64,000 bases of DNA from contig CAJUTK010000001.1 in the NCBI GenBank assembly GCA_910589375.1, forward strand, positions 599,445 through 663,444, read 5' to 3'. A program made the position numbers and the translations under genes. The notes under the pieces are model-generated. The model saw nothing but the letters and a program-made list of their open reading frames with translations. It was not told the DNA's origin and made no database searches. Positions 26,338 to 33,970 of the stretch are shown here, in pieces; the stretch's first letter is position 1; each line of letters opens with the position of its first letter. The stretch is from an uncultured Bacilli bacterium (lineage in GTDB: Bacteria > Bacillota_I > Bacilli_A > RF39 > UBA660).

Positions 26338-26811
26338 ATGAAAGCAGAAATGATAAATATAGTAGAAACTTTTTTAAATGATTATATTGGCGGTGAAGAA
26401 TTCTATGATGCATTAGATGAGCAAATTAGAATTAATGATGTTTGGTTATATACTATGATTTCTCTTGTAGAAGAAGAATCTTTCGATAAACTTATTGTAA
26501 GTGGAAACTTCGGTAGAAAATTTTATAAATTTGTTACTCTAAAAATAGGAAAAGAATTAGCTAGTAAAATATTAGTAGCTAATGGTTCTTTAAGAAAAGG
26601 AAATAGTATTGGTTTAGAAAATAGAGATTTTAACGGTCAAAAATTTATTTTTATTGATGATAGCTTTTGGGCAGGAAGAACCCGTAATGCTATTCAAAAT
26701 TATATAGAAAAAAATAATGGAATACTTACTAAGACTTATGTATTTTATGATGGAAATAAAGTAAAGGATGAAAATGTAGTAAGTTTTTATAGATATTACG
26801 ATTACCATTAG
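26338..26811 (+). CDS. phosphoribosyltransferase-like protein in the NAD regulon
   Basis: A 157-residue protein with a type I phosphoribosyltransferase-like core: KLIVSGNFGRKFYK (loop I position) and the PRPP-loop-like KFIFIDDSFWAGRTRNAI, where the DD acid pair and following small residues are kept. It lacks enough sequence to name a base substrate. The promoter is shared in design with pncA and prs, and nrtR follows 45 bases downstream, so a role in pyridine nucleotide metabolism or its sensing is likely but inferred. ATG 26338 has AAAGGAG upstream. Confidence 0.6.
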   Translation: MKAEMINIVETFLNDYIGGEEFYDALDEQIRINDVWLYTMISLVEEESFDKLIVSGNFGRKFYKFVTLKIGKELASKILVANGSLRKGNSIGLENRDFNGQKFIFIDDSFWAGRTRNAIQNYIEKNNGILTKTYVFYDGNKVKDENVVSFYRYYDYH

Positions 26812-26840
26812 TTGTGTTGTTATTAAAAAAATGTTATAAT
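26812..26840 (+). promoter_or_regulatory. nrtR promoter with palindrome in the spacer
   Basis: TTGTGT (26812-26817), 17-base spacer, TATAAT (26835-26840). TGTTATTAAAA (26818-26828) occupies the spacer, suggesting autorepression by NrtR. Confidence 0.55.
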
Positions 26841-26856
26841 GAAAAAGAGGTGGACT

Positions 26857-27681
26857 ATGGAAGATTTTAAATCAGAAGAGGAATTTTTAAAAGCATATAA
26901 TCCAGATGATTATGAAAAGTTATCGTTAACAACAGATATTTTAATATGCAGTGTATCGAGTGAAGAAGAAGAAAATTATAGAAAGTTAAGTAGAAAATAT
27001 TTTAGTATATTATTAGTTAAAAGAGATAATTATCCATTTAAAGGAAAATGGTGTTTACCAGGTGGATTTATTGGTATTGATGAAGATTTAGAAGAGGCCC
27101 CAAAAAGAATATTAGCAAGTGAAACAAATTTACATGACATTTATTTAGAACAGTTATATACATATGGTAGTGTAGATAGAGATCCTCGTATGAGAGTTAT
27201 TAGTACTTCTTACATTGCGTTAGTAGATAAAAATAGATTGCAAGATAAATTATCTCCTAATGCTTCTTGGTTTAATACGACTGTATTAGAAGATGATAAG
27301 GAAATGCAAGTAACATTAGATAATGGAGTAGAGACGATTCATTTTACCATAAAGAAAACGCTTAAAGGAAAAACTTCAGATCGTTATAAATTTTCCATTG
27401 CTAAAAATGATAAATTAGCATTTGATCATCCACTTGTGATAGCAGCAGGTATTTCTAGATTAAAAAATAAAATAGGTTATACTGATATCGTATTTAATAT
27501 GATGCCAGAATACTTTACATTAGGAGAATTACAACAGGTATATGAAGTAATTTTAGATAAGAAATTATTAGATCCAGCATTTAGAAGAATTATTGCTAAT
27601 AAAGTAGAGAAGACTACGAAAGTTCAAAGTGGTGGAGGACATAGACCATCTGCTTTATTTAGATATAAAAAGAAGAAATAA
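26857..27681 (+). CDS. nrtR: NrtR-type regulator of NAD metabolism (Nudix + winged helix)
   Basis: A 274-residue protein. Residues about 15-170 form a Nudix-like domain with LLVKRDNYPFKGKWCLPGG and a decayed Nudix box (E-x7-RILASETN in place of REU-x-EE), so it should bind but not cut its ligand, as known for NrtR regulators that sense ADP-ribose. A C-terminal winged helix follows (FTLGELQQVYEVILDKKLLD, FRRII). TATAAT overlaps the ATG at 26839, so I start at 26857 with AGAGGTGG upstream. It is one base from nadK. It is the obvious candidate to bind TGTTAWTAACA. Confidence 0.88.
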   Translation: MEDFKSEEEFLKAYNPDDYEKLSLTTDILICSVSSEEEENYRKLSRKYFSILLVKRDNYPFKGKWCLPGGFIGIDEDLEEAPKRILASETNLHDIYLEQLYTYGSVDRDPRMRVISTSYIALVDKNRLQDKLSPNASWFNTTVLEDDKEMQVTLDNGVETIHFTIKKTLKGKTSDRYKFSIAKNDKLAFDHPLVIAAGISRLKNKIGYTDIVFNMMPEYFTLGELQQVYEVILDKKLLDPAFRRIIANKVEKTTKVQSGGGHRPSALFRYKKKK

Positions 27682-27682
27682 T

Positions 27683-28483
27683 ATGGATAGAACGATTAGT
27701 AGAGTAAAACTTTTTGTTAATGAGAATGAAGAATCTTTAGCATTAAAAAGAAAAGTAGAAAATTGTTTTTTAAAATATCATTTTGAAATTGTAGAAGAGG
27801 ATTATGATTTAGCAGTAGCGATAGGTGGAGATGGCGCATTCCTTAGAATGATGCATCAGACTGGTTTTAATAGTAAAATTTATTATATTGGAATTAATAG
27901 TGGAACATTAGGCTTTTTACAAGAGATTAAACCGGATGAAGTAGAATTATTTACTGCTAGAATCCATAATAATGATTTTAAATTAGAAGAAGTTAGTATA
28001 CAAGAAACTACCATTACAACAAAAAAAGAAAGTGATACTTTTTATTCTCTAAACGATATTGTTATTAGAGATAGGGATTTAAATACTGCTCACTTTTCTT
28101 TATATGTAGATAATAATTTACTTGAAAATTTTGTAGGGGATGGAATCTTAGTTTCTACTTCTATTGGCTCAACTGCATACAATTTAAGTTTTGGTGGAAG
28201 TATTGTTTATAGTGCATTACATACTTTGCAGATAACGCCAATTGCTCCACTCAATAGTAAAGTATATAGAACTCTTCAAAATTCTGTTATTATTCCAGAG
28301 GATAAAGAAATAAAAATGATTCCGACGGGCAACACTAATTTTGTTATCTCTATTGATGGAGAAAATAAAATTTATAAAAATGTATTAGAAATAAAAACGA
28401 GAATTGGTAGTAAAAAAATATTTTGCCTACGTATGAATGAATATAATTATTCTGATATTATTTATGAGAAATTTTTGAAGTAA
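27683..28483 (+). CDS. nadK: NAD kinase
   Basis: A 266-residue kinase making NADP from NAD. Motifs: VAIGGDGAFLRMMH near residue 50, GINSGTLGFLQE, GDGILVSTSIGSTAYNLSFGGSIV and ITPIAPLNS. Start ATG 27683, one base after nrtR, so the two genes are coupled; a frame from 27629 would overlap nrtR by 50 bases without a ribosome site. It places the NADP branch under the same control as salvage. Confidence 0.95.
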   Translation: MDRTISRVKLFVNENEESLALKRKVENCFLKYHFEIVEEDYDLAVAIGGDGAFLRMMHQTGFNSKIYYIGINSGTLGFLQEIKPDEVELFTARIHNNDFKLEEVSIQETTITTKKESDTFYSLNDIVIRDRDLNTAHFSLYVDNNLLENFVGDGILVSTSIGSTAYNLSFGGSIVYSALHTLQITPIAPLNSKVYRTLQNSVIIPEDKEIKMIPTGNTNFVISIDGENKIYKNVLEIKTRIGSKKIFCLRMNEYNYSDIIYEKFLK

Positions 28484-28514
28484 AAATTGAAGTTTTTCTA
28501 TCTTCAATTTTTTT
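28482..28514 (+). terminator. terminator after nadK
   Basis: AAAAATTGAAG (28482-28492), nine-base loop, CTTCAATTTTT (28502-28512), T run. Confidence 0.8.
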
Positions 28515-28537
28515 AGTATAATGAATTAGGTGATAAC

Positions 28538-28783
28538 ATGATTTACTATTTTTTAGTTATGAATATTTTATCTTTCCTATTATTTGGAATTGATAAGAAA
28601 AGAAGTATAAAAAAAGAATACCGCATTCCTGAGAAAGTATTATTCCTAATTACTTTCCTAGGAGGGGCATTCGGTTCTTTATTTGGTATGTTTTTCTTTC
28701 ATCATAAAAATAGAAAACTAAAATTTTTATTATTTATACCACTATGCTGTATTTTATGGGGATTCTTTTTTCTATTTAAATAA
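28538..28783 (+). CDS. DUF1294 small membrane protein
   Basis: An 81-residue protein with three hydrophobic segments. FGIDKKRSIKKEYRIPEKVL and the GGAFGSLFGMFFFHHKNRK segment are the hallmarks of DUF1294. The function of the family is not established. AGGTGATAAC precedes the ATG. Its last 12 bases overlap the 3' end of the convergent ATPase gene, with no terminator between. Confidence 0.8.
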   Translation: MIYYFLVMNILSFLLFGIDKKRSIKKEYRIPEKVLFLITFLGGAFGSLFGMFFFHHKNRKLKFLLFIPLCCILWGFFFLFK

Positions 28784-30241
28784 TCCTTTAAAAATAGAAT
28801 TACCTATTTTTCTACCTAATGTGTTCATAGCAGAATTAGTAGCTTTATCTACTGCTTTTTCAGCTTTAGATTTTTTCTTTTTTGTACTAGATTGTTTTTT
28901 TTCTAATTTTTCTTTTTCCTTTTGTTCAAGAGCTTCTTGCTCCTCTTTTTGTTTCTTTTCCATTTCTTCTTTTAATTTTTCATAGGCAGAAATATTATCT
29001 ATTTTTTCTTCATATTTTCCCTTGAATAAACTTTTACCTATTATTTCTTTTCTAGTAGTATCTTCAATGGTTCCCATTTTGCTTTGAGGAGGTAAGATAG
29101 TAACTTTATCAACAATATTAGGTTCTCCTTTTTCATTTAAGAAAGATACTAGTGCTTCTCCTGTGCCTAGAGATTGGATAGCTTCTTCGGTATCAAAATT
29201 AGGATTTACTCTAAAAGAAGAGGCAGCTGCTTTAATGACTTTTTGTTCTGCTGGAGTATAAGCACGTAAGGCATGTTGAACACGATTTCCTAACTGAGAT
29301 AAAACTTCATCAGGAATATCTTTAGGGCTCTGAGAAATAAAGTATAATCCGATTCCTTTAGATCGTATCAATTTTACAATTTGAATGATTTGCTTAATCA
29401 TATAATCAGGCATTTCTTCAAATAAAAGATGGGCTTCATCAAAGAAGAAGACAATTTTAGGTTTTTCTAAATCTCCAACTTCGGGTAGTTCTTTATATAA
29501 GTCATTTAATAACCATAGTAAAAAAGTAGCGTACAAGTTAGGTTTTTGAAATAATTTAACGGCATGCAAGATATTAATGTATCCACGTCCATCATTTTGA
29601 TCAAATCTAATAAAGTCTTTAATGTGAATAGAAGGTTCTCCAAAGAAATAATCTCCACCTTGTTCTTCTAATACTAGTAAATTTCTTTGAATAGTACCAA
29701 TACTTTGGATAGATACATTTCCATATTCTAATGTATAAGAACTTCTATTATCTCCAACATATTGAAGGACTAGACGTAAATCTTTTAGGTCTATTAATTC
29801 CCAGTTATTATCTTCTGCAATTTTAAATACTACTGTCAAAACTCCTTCTTGGGCTTCGGTAAGCCCTAACATACGAGATAGTAGGGAAGCACCAATATTC
29901 GAAATGGTAGTGCGAATTGGATGACCATTTTCTCCATAGACATCCCAAAAGTGAGTAGGGAAAGATTTAAATGTAAAGGTTTTTAATTCTAAATTTTGAA
30001 TTCTGCTATCTATTTTTTCGTTAGAGGAACCTTCTATTGGCATACCTGCAAGATCTCCCTTAACATCTGCTAAAAAGACAGGTACACCAGCATCAGAGAA
30101 GCTTTCTGCCATTACTTTTAAAGTGATTGTTTTACCACTGCCACTAGCCCCTGTAATTAATCCATGTCTATTAGCCATGTTTGTTAAGATACAAAACTCT
30201 TCCTTATTTTTTCCAATCAATAATTTATTATTACAAAACAT
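28772..30241 (-). CDS. HerA-like ATPase (DUF853 family)
   Basis: A 489-residue FtsK/HerA-superfamily ATPase. Walker A is GASGSGKT near residue 31, ADVKGDLAGMP follows, Walker B is IVFFFDEAHLLF, and a sensor-like YFISQSPKDIP comes after. The last 90 residues are a Lys/Glu-rich coiled coil plus a short helix. DUF853 proteins are soluble predicted DNA-translocating ATPases, often annotated as helicases, with unproven function. No nuclease partner (NurA) or defence genes adjoin it. AGGAGGACAC precedes the ATG on the minus strand. Confidence 0.8.
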   Translation of the reverse strand: MFCNNKLLIGKNKEEFCILTNMANRHGLITGASGSGKTITLKVMAESFSDAGVPVFLADVKGDLAGMPIEGSSNEKIDSRIQNLELKTFTFKSFPTHFWDVYGENGHPIRTTISNIGASLLSRMLGLTEAQEGVLTVVFKIAEDNNWELIDLKDLRLVLQYVGDNRSSYTLEYGNVSIQSIGTIQRNLLVLEEQGGDYFFGEPSIHIKDFIRFDQNDGRGYINILHAVKLFQKPNLYATFLLWLLNDLYKELPEVGDLEKPKIVFFFDEAHLLFEEMPDYMIKQIIQIVKLIRSKGIGLYFISQSPKDIPDEVLSQLGNRVQHALRAYTPAEQKVIKAAASSFRVNPNFDTEEAIQSLGTGEALVSFLNEKGEPNIVDKVTILPPQSKMGTIEDTTRKEIIGKSLFKGKYEEKIDNISAYEKLKEEMEKKQKEEQEALEQKEKEKLEKKQSSTKKKKSKAEKAVDKATNSAMNTLGRKIGNSIFKGLFK

Positions 30242-30329
30242 AAATGTGTCCTCCTAGTGTAAACTAATTATATCATGAAAGACAAATGGGAACAATATGT
30301 GTTATAATGAAAAAAATAAGGAGGATACT

Positions 30330-31361
30330 ATGTTAACGAAAGAGGAACAAGCAAGCGTTTATCATGCTTATCAAGAAACAGTGAAGCTTACAGAGGGCGC
30401 TAAATCATTTATGCATATAAAGTTTAAAGAATTTTGTGAAATGTATGCATTTGCAACTGAAAATATTAGAGGGTATCTTTCTAAAATGCCAATTAAAGGA
30501 AAAAAGATATTAACTGTAACAGCGTCTGGGGACCATTTAATCAATTTAGCTCTTGCAGGTGCAACTACAGTCCATAATTTTGATATTAATAGGAATGTCT
30601 ATTTCATGACTCAACTTAAATTGGCAGCTTTAAAGACATTAAGTTATGAAGAATATTTATTATTTTTTACTGCTTGTAAAGATAGTAGAGAAGAGTATTA
30701 TGGATTAGTACCTATTCAGAAAAAGATTGATGAAAATCCACAGGTACTAGATTATAAAACTTATTTGCGTATACGAGAAAATTTAAAAGAAGATTGTGCT
30801 TTATATTGGGATATGCTTTACGAGGAATATCATTTTAATGGAGTTTCTTTAATGAAATCGGGAATTATTCGTGGAGTAGATAGAACTTCAGCAGTCTTTA
30901 ATAATCTTTATTTACAGAATGAAAAAAATTATAACCAAGCAAGAGAATGTATTGATAAGGTAGACACTAAATATTTTGCAATGGATGTATTAGAATTACA
31001 TAAATTAGAAGATACGTATGATTCTATCATTCTTTCTAATATTTATGAATATGTGACAGACGAGTGGTATGGTGGAATTAGTGAAAACGCTTTTACTCAA
31101 TACGTAACAGAAGAGTTATCAAAGAATTTAAATCCAGGTGGCGTGATTTCTATTGCCTATCAGTATCACTATAAAACCAAAAATCAAGCTTATAAACCAT
31201 CTTTAAAGAATTTATTTAAAGGCAGGTATGCAATAGATAGAAGGGAAGCTTTAGAAAAATTTAAATTTAAAAAGATTTTAGTACCATCTGTTGTAAGAGA
31301 ATATAGAAATAACGCTGAGAAGGATTGTATATATTTATATGAAGAAGGAAAAACGAAATAA
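30330..31361 (+). CDS. DUF3419-like SAM-dependent transferase
   Basis: A 343-residue protein with a methyltransferase-like nucleotide site: ILTVTASGDHLINLALAGA, then VHNFDINRNVYFMTQLKLAAL and later DSIILSNIYEYV. This order matches DUF3419, related to BtaA, which moves an aminocarboxypropyl group from SAM to diacylglycerol. Whether this copy makes a betaine-type lipid is unknown; no BtaB-like methyltransferase is adjacent. AAGGAGG precedes ATG 30330, and TATAAT at 30303-30308 gives a short leader. Confidence 0.6.
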   Translation: MLTKEEQASVYHAYQETVKLTEGAKSFMHIKFKEFCEMYAFATENIRGYLSKMPIKGKKILTVTASGDHLINLALAGATTVHNFDINRNVYFMTQLKLAALKTLSYEEYLLFFTACKDSREEYYGLVPIQKKIDENPQVLDYKTYLRIRENLKEDCALYWDMLYEEYHFNGVSLMKSGIIRGVDRTSAVFNNLYLQNEKNYNQARECIDKVDTKYFAMDVLELHKLEDTYDSIILSNIYEYVTDEWYGGISENAFTQYVTEELSKNLNPGGVISIAYQYHYKTKNQAYKPSLKNLFKGRYAIDRREALEKFKFKKILVPSVVREYRNNAEKDCIYLYEEGKTK

Positions 31362-31385
31362 TTTTTCTTTTTTTATGAAAAACTA

Positions 31386-31415
31386 TTGACAAGCGTATAT
31401 ATCTACACTTATAAT
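31386..31415 (+). promoter_or_regulatory. promoter and operator of the second NrtR-like gene
   Basis: TTGACA (31386-31391), 18-base spacer, TATAAT (31410-31415). The spacer contains GCGTATATATCTACAC (31393-31408). Its reverse complement matches the site at 32136-32151 at 14 of 16 positions, so autoregulation is likely. Confidence 0.65.
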
Positions 31416-31436
31416 GATAATGCTGGCGGTGATAGT

Positions 31437-32111
31437 ATGGAAGTAGCTAATCCTAGATATCGAAATCAAGGTGTGCATGTTGTAAGTGCGATATTTACAG
31501 TGGATAAGGGAATTACAAAAGTTTTACTTATTAAAAGAAAATATGATCCCTATTCTGGAATGTGGGCGCTTGTTAGTGGAGCTCTCTATAATGATGAAGA
31601 ACTTCTAGATTGTATGAAGAGGGAAGTAAAAGAAAAAACAGGAATCGAAAATATTCATTTAGAATTGTTTGATGTTTTTAGTAAGGTAGATAGATCTCCA
31701 GCAATGAGAATGGTAGGTATTGCATATTTAGGCATTATTAATAAGAATAAATATGAACTATTAAAAGAAACTTTACGTACCATTGATGCGGAATGGAGAG
31801 ATATTAGAAATATTCCTGAACTTGCTTTTGACCACAATGAAATATTAGTAAGCTCATTGGAAGTTCTAAGAAAACGAATTAAGGAAACAGATTTATTAAG
31901 AAACTTGTATCCAGAAGGATTTACGATGCCTGAAATACAAAAGGTTTATGAAAGCATTTTAGGAAAAACATATGATAGAAGAAATTTTCGTAAAAAATTA
32001 CTTAGTACTGGAATGATTGAAGAAACAAATAGAGTTGAAAAGTTTAGTGGAAATAAGCCAGCAAAAATATATATTTTTAAAGATAATATTGAAGATAGAA
32101 ATGTATTTTAA
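31437..32111 (+). CDS. second NrtR-like regulator (Nudix + winged helix)
   Basis: A 224-residue paralogue of the NAD regulator: LLIKRKYDPYSGMWALVSGA, a Nudix box with one catalytic Glu replaced by Lys (REVKEKTG), and a C-terminal winged helix (FTMPEIQKVYESILGKTYDR, NFRKKLLSTGMIEE). The altered box suggests a sensor rather than a hydrolase. A TTG at 31386 is the -35 box, not a start; ATG 31437 has GGCGGTGA upstream. Its operator is unlike TGTTAWTAACA, so it should control a separate regulon, probably itself and the phosphatase-CYTH operon. Confidence 0.8.
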   Translation: MEVANPRYRNQGVHVVSAIFTVDKGITKVLLIKRKYDPYSGMWALVSGALYNDEELLDCMKREVKEKTGIENIHLELFDVFSKVDRSPAMRMVGIAYLGIINKNKYELLKETLRTIDAEWRDIRNIPELAFDHNEILVSSLEVLRKRIKETDLLRNLYPEGFTMPEIQKVYESILGKTYDRRNFRKKLLSTGMIEETNRVEKFSGNKPAKIYIFKDNIEDRNVF

Positions 32112-32120
32112 TACATTTTT
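32099..32120 (+). terminator. weak terminator after second NrtR-like gene
   Basis: AAATGTAT (32099-32106), loop TTTA, ATACATTT (32111-32118), short T run, overlapping the stop codon. Confidence 0.5.
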
Positions 32121-32135
32121 CTAATCTTTATCGAT

Positions 32136-32151
32136 GTGTAAATATATACAC
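32136..32151 (+). promoter_or_regulatory. operator before phosphatase-CYTH operon
   Basis: GTGTAAATATATACAC, palindromic at 14 of 16 positions, directly upstream of the Shine-Dalgarno AGAAGGAGGG and the TTG start at 32169. It matches the site in the promoter of the second NrtR-like gene. Confidence 0.6.
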
Positions 32152-32168
32152 TTTAGAAGGAGGGTAAA

Positions 32169-32723
32169 TTGATATATTTTTTAAGACATGGTTTAGATGA
32201 TGAAACTTATATTGGAGGGTGGAGTGATGTTGATTTAACGAGTACTGGAATAGAACAAGTTAAGGAAATCGTTTCTGTTATCAGTAAGTTTCCTATTAAT
32301 AGGATTGTTTCTAGTGATGTAAAACGAGCTAGAACAACGGCTGAAATAGTAGGAACTGCACTTAATCTTCCTATTGAATATTCTGATAAATTTAGGGAAT
32401 TAGATAAGGGGTTACTTACTGGATTGAAAGTATCAGAAGCAAATAGTCGCTATCCTAAATATAAGGATAGTATTACGATAGATATGAGATATCCAAAAGG
32501 AGAATCAATGATGGATTTATATGAGAGAGTGAATCTTCTTCTTGGAGAAATAGAAGGGTGGGATGAGGTATTAATTGTAACACATAGAGGTGTTATCAAT
32601 ATGGTTTATTTTTTAACACAAAATAGATTACCAGATATGGATAAGAGTCAATTTGGAGTAACTCATGCATCACTACATGAGTATCATCCAAAAGAAAAGA
32701 AAATAAGAAAGGTAGGAATTTAA
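32169..32723 (+). CDS. histidine phosphatase family protein
   Basis: A 184-residue phosphoglycerate-mutase-like phosphatase. The catalytic RHG is near residue 5 (YFLRHGLDD), followed by SSDVKRARTTAEIV, the acid in RELDKGLLTG, and the second histidine in IVTHRGVINMVYF. A TTG start is used, with AGAAGGAGGG four bases upstream. It ends two bases before the P-loop/CYTH gene, so they form one operon under the 16-bp operator. The substrate is unknown. Confidence 0.8.
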   Translation: MIYFLRHGLDDETYIGGWSDVDLTSTGIEQVKEIVSVISKFPINRIVSSDVKRARTTAEIVGTALNLPIEYSDKFRELDKGLLTGLKVSEANSRYPKYKDSITIDMRYPKGESMMDLYERVNLLLGEIEGWDEVLIVTHRGVINMVYFLTQNRLPDMDKSQFGVTHASLHEYHPKEKKIRKVGI

Positions 32724-32725
32724 TT

Positions 32726-33850
32726 ATGGGACAATTAGTTGGTAAAATTGTACTTACAGGAGGACCTTGTGCAGGAAAGACAACCGCACTTTCTACTATT
32801 GAACAAGAATTAACAGATAGAGGTTATCGTGTACTAGTGGTGGGAGAAAGCGCTACTGAATTAATTAAAGGCTGTATTCGACCTTTTGGAGATAAGCCAT
32901 TTGACTTATTAGACTTCCAAAGACTTATTTTACAGTATCAACTTCAAAAGGAAAAAATATATGAACAAGCAGTTGATATGTTACCAGAGGATGAGAAATG
33001 TGTAATTCTTTATGATAGAGGAATCATGGATAATAAAGCTTATATCAGTGCTGATGAATTTAAATTAATTACAACAGAGCAAGGACTTCACGAATTAGAT
33101 TTATTAGATAGTTATGATATGGTTTTACACTTAGTAACAGCTGCTGATGGTTGTGAAGAGTATTATACGTTAGAAAATAATCAAGCAAGATCAGAAACGC
33201 CAGAACAGGCAAGAGAATTAGATAAAAAAACGCAAGATGCTTGGCTTGGTCATAACAACTTAGTAATTATTGATAATTCTACAGATTTTAATGATAAAAT
33301 TAGTAGAGTTTTAGAAAACGTTTGTCAATTAGTTAGAAGTCCCTATAGCATTCGCTACCAAAGAAAATATTTAGTGGATTTAAGTAATTCTTCTTTAGAC
33401 ATTTTAAGAAAAAAAGACGTCATTAAAATAGATATGGATCAAACCTATTTAGAAGAACCTAGAGAGCACTATGAAAGAAGACTTAGAAAACGTACTTTAG
33501 GAACTGAAGAAACTTTCTATATTACTGTACAAAAAAATTCTGGTCATGGATTACATAAAATAGTAACGGATAAAAAAATAACAGAAAAGGAATATATGCG
33601 TTTTTTAGAGTCTCCCATTGCAGGTACTTTGAAAAAGGAAAGATATACATTTGTCTATAAAAAACAGTATTTTAAATTAGACATTATTGATGGATGCCCT
33701 TATGCGTTATTAGAGGTAAATCCTACTAGATGTGATGTTACTATTACACTTCCACCTTCTTTAAAAGTAGGAAGAGAAGTAACTGATGAGGAAGAGTTTG
33801 ATGCGGGTAATCTTGCTAGAAAAAAGAATTTAGAATATGTAAAAAAGTAG
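32726..33850 (+). CDS. P-loop NTPase (AAA_28) fused to a CYTH-like domain
   Basis: A 374-residue fusion. Residues 1 to about 195 form a P-loop kinase-like domain: VLTGGPCAGKTT, VVGESATELI, LYDRGIMDNKAYIS. Residues 205-374 begin PYSIRYQRKYLVDL and hold RRLRKRTLGTEETFYITVQK, a CYTH-type pattern of paired basic residues that binds polyphosphates or phosphoinositides. The same order is known in Ttd14-type proteins. The lid, Walker A and CYTH basic residues look intact, suggesting an active phosphotransferase or a GTP/ATP switch. Partner: the upstream histidine phosphatase. The substrate is unknown. Confidence 0.7.
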   Translation: MGQLVGKIVLTGGPCAGKTTALSTIEQELTDRGYRVLVVGESATELIKGCIRPFGDKPFDLLDFQRLILQYQLQKEKIYEQAVDMLPEDEKCVILYDRGIMDNKAYISADEFKLITTEQGLHELDLLDSYDMVLHLVTAADGCEEYYTLENNQARSETPEQARELDKKTQDAWLGHNNLVIIDNSTDFNDKISRVLENVCQLVRSPYSIRYQRKYLVDLSNSSLDILRKKDVIKIDMDQTYLEEPREHYERRLRKRTLGTEETFYITVQKNSGHGLHKIVTDKKITEKEYMRFLESPIAGTLKKERYTFVYKKQYFKLDIIDGCPYALLEVNPTRCDVTITLPPSLKVGREVTDEEEFDAGNLARKKNLEYVKK

Positions 33851-33860
33851 TTGTAATAGA

Positions 33861-33889
33861 TAAAAAGAGTTTTAGAACTCTTTTTTATT
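33861..33889 (+). terminator. terminator after P-loop/CYTH gene
   Basis: AAAAAGAGTT (33862-33871), loop TTAG, AACTCTTTTT (33876-33885), T run. Confidence 0.85.
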
Positions 33890-33970
33890 TGGATATCAAA
33901 TATAATTTAATAAATGGATTTTCTATAAAAAAGAATAGTTTTATGATAAAATAATACTATAGGTGATAGT

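Noticed and set aside
28772..30241. HerA-like ATPase considered as part of an antiphage system.
   Set aside because: No NurA, Sir2, nuclease or other defence gene adjoins it; DUF853 proteins are common housekeeping-region genes.
31386..31436. TTG at 31386 as the start of the second NrtR-like gene.
   Set aside because: This TTG is the first triplet of the -35 box TTGACA; ATG 31437 has a proper ribosome site.
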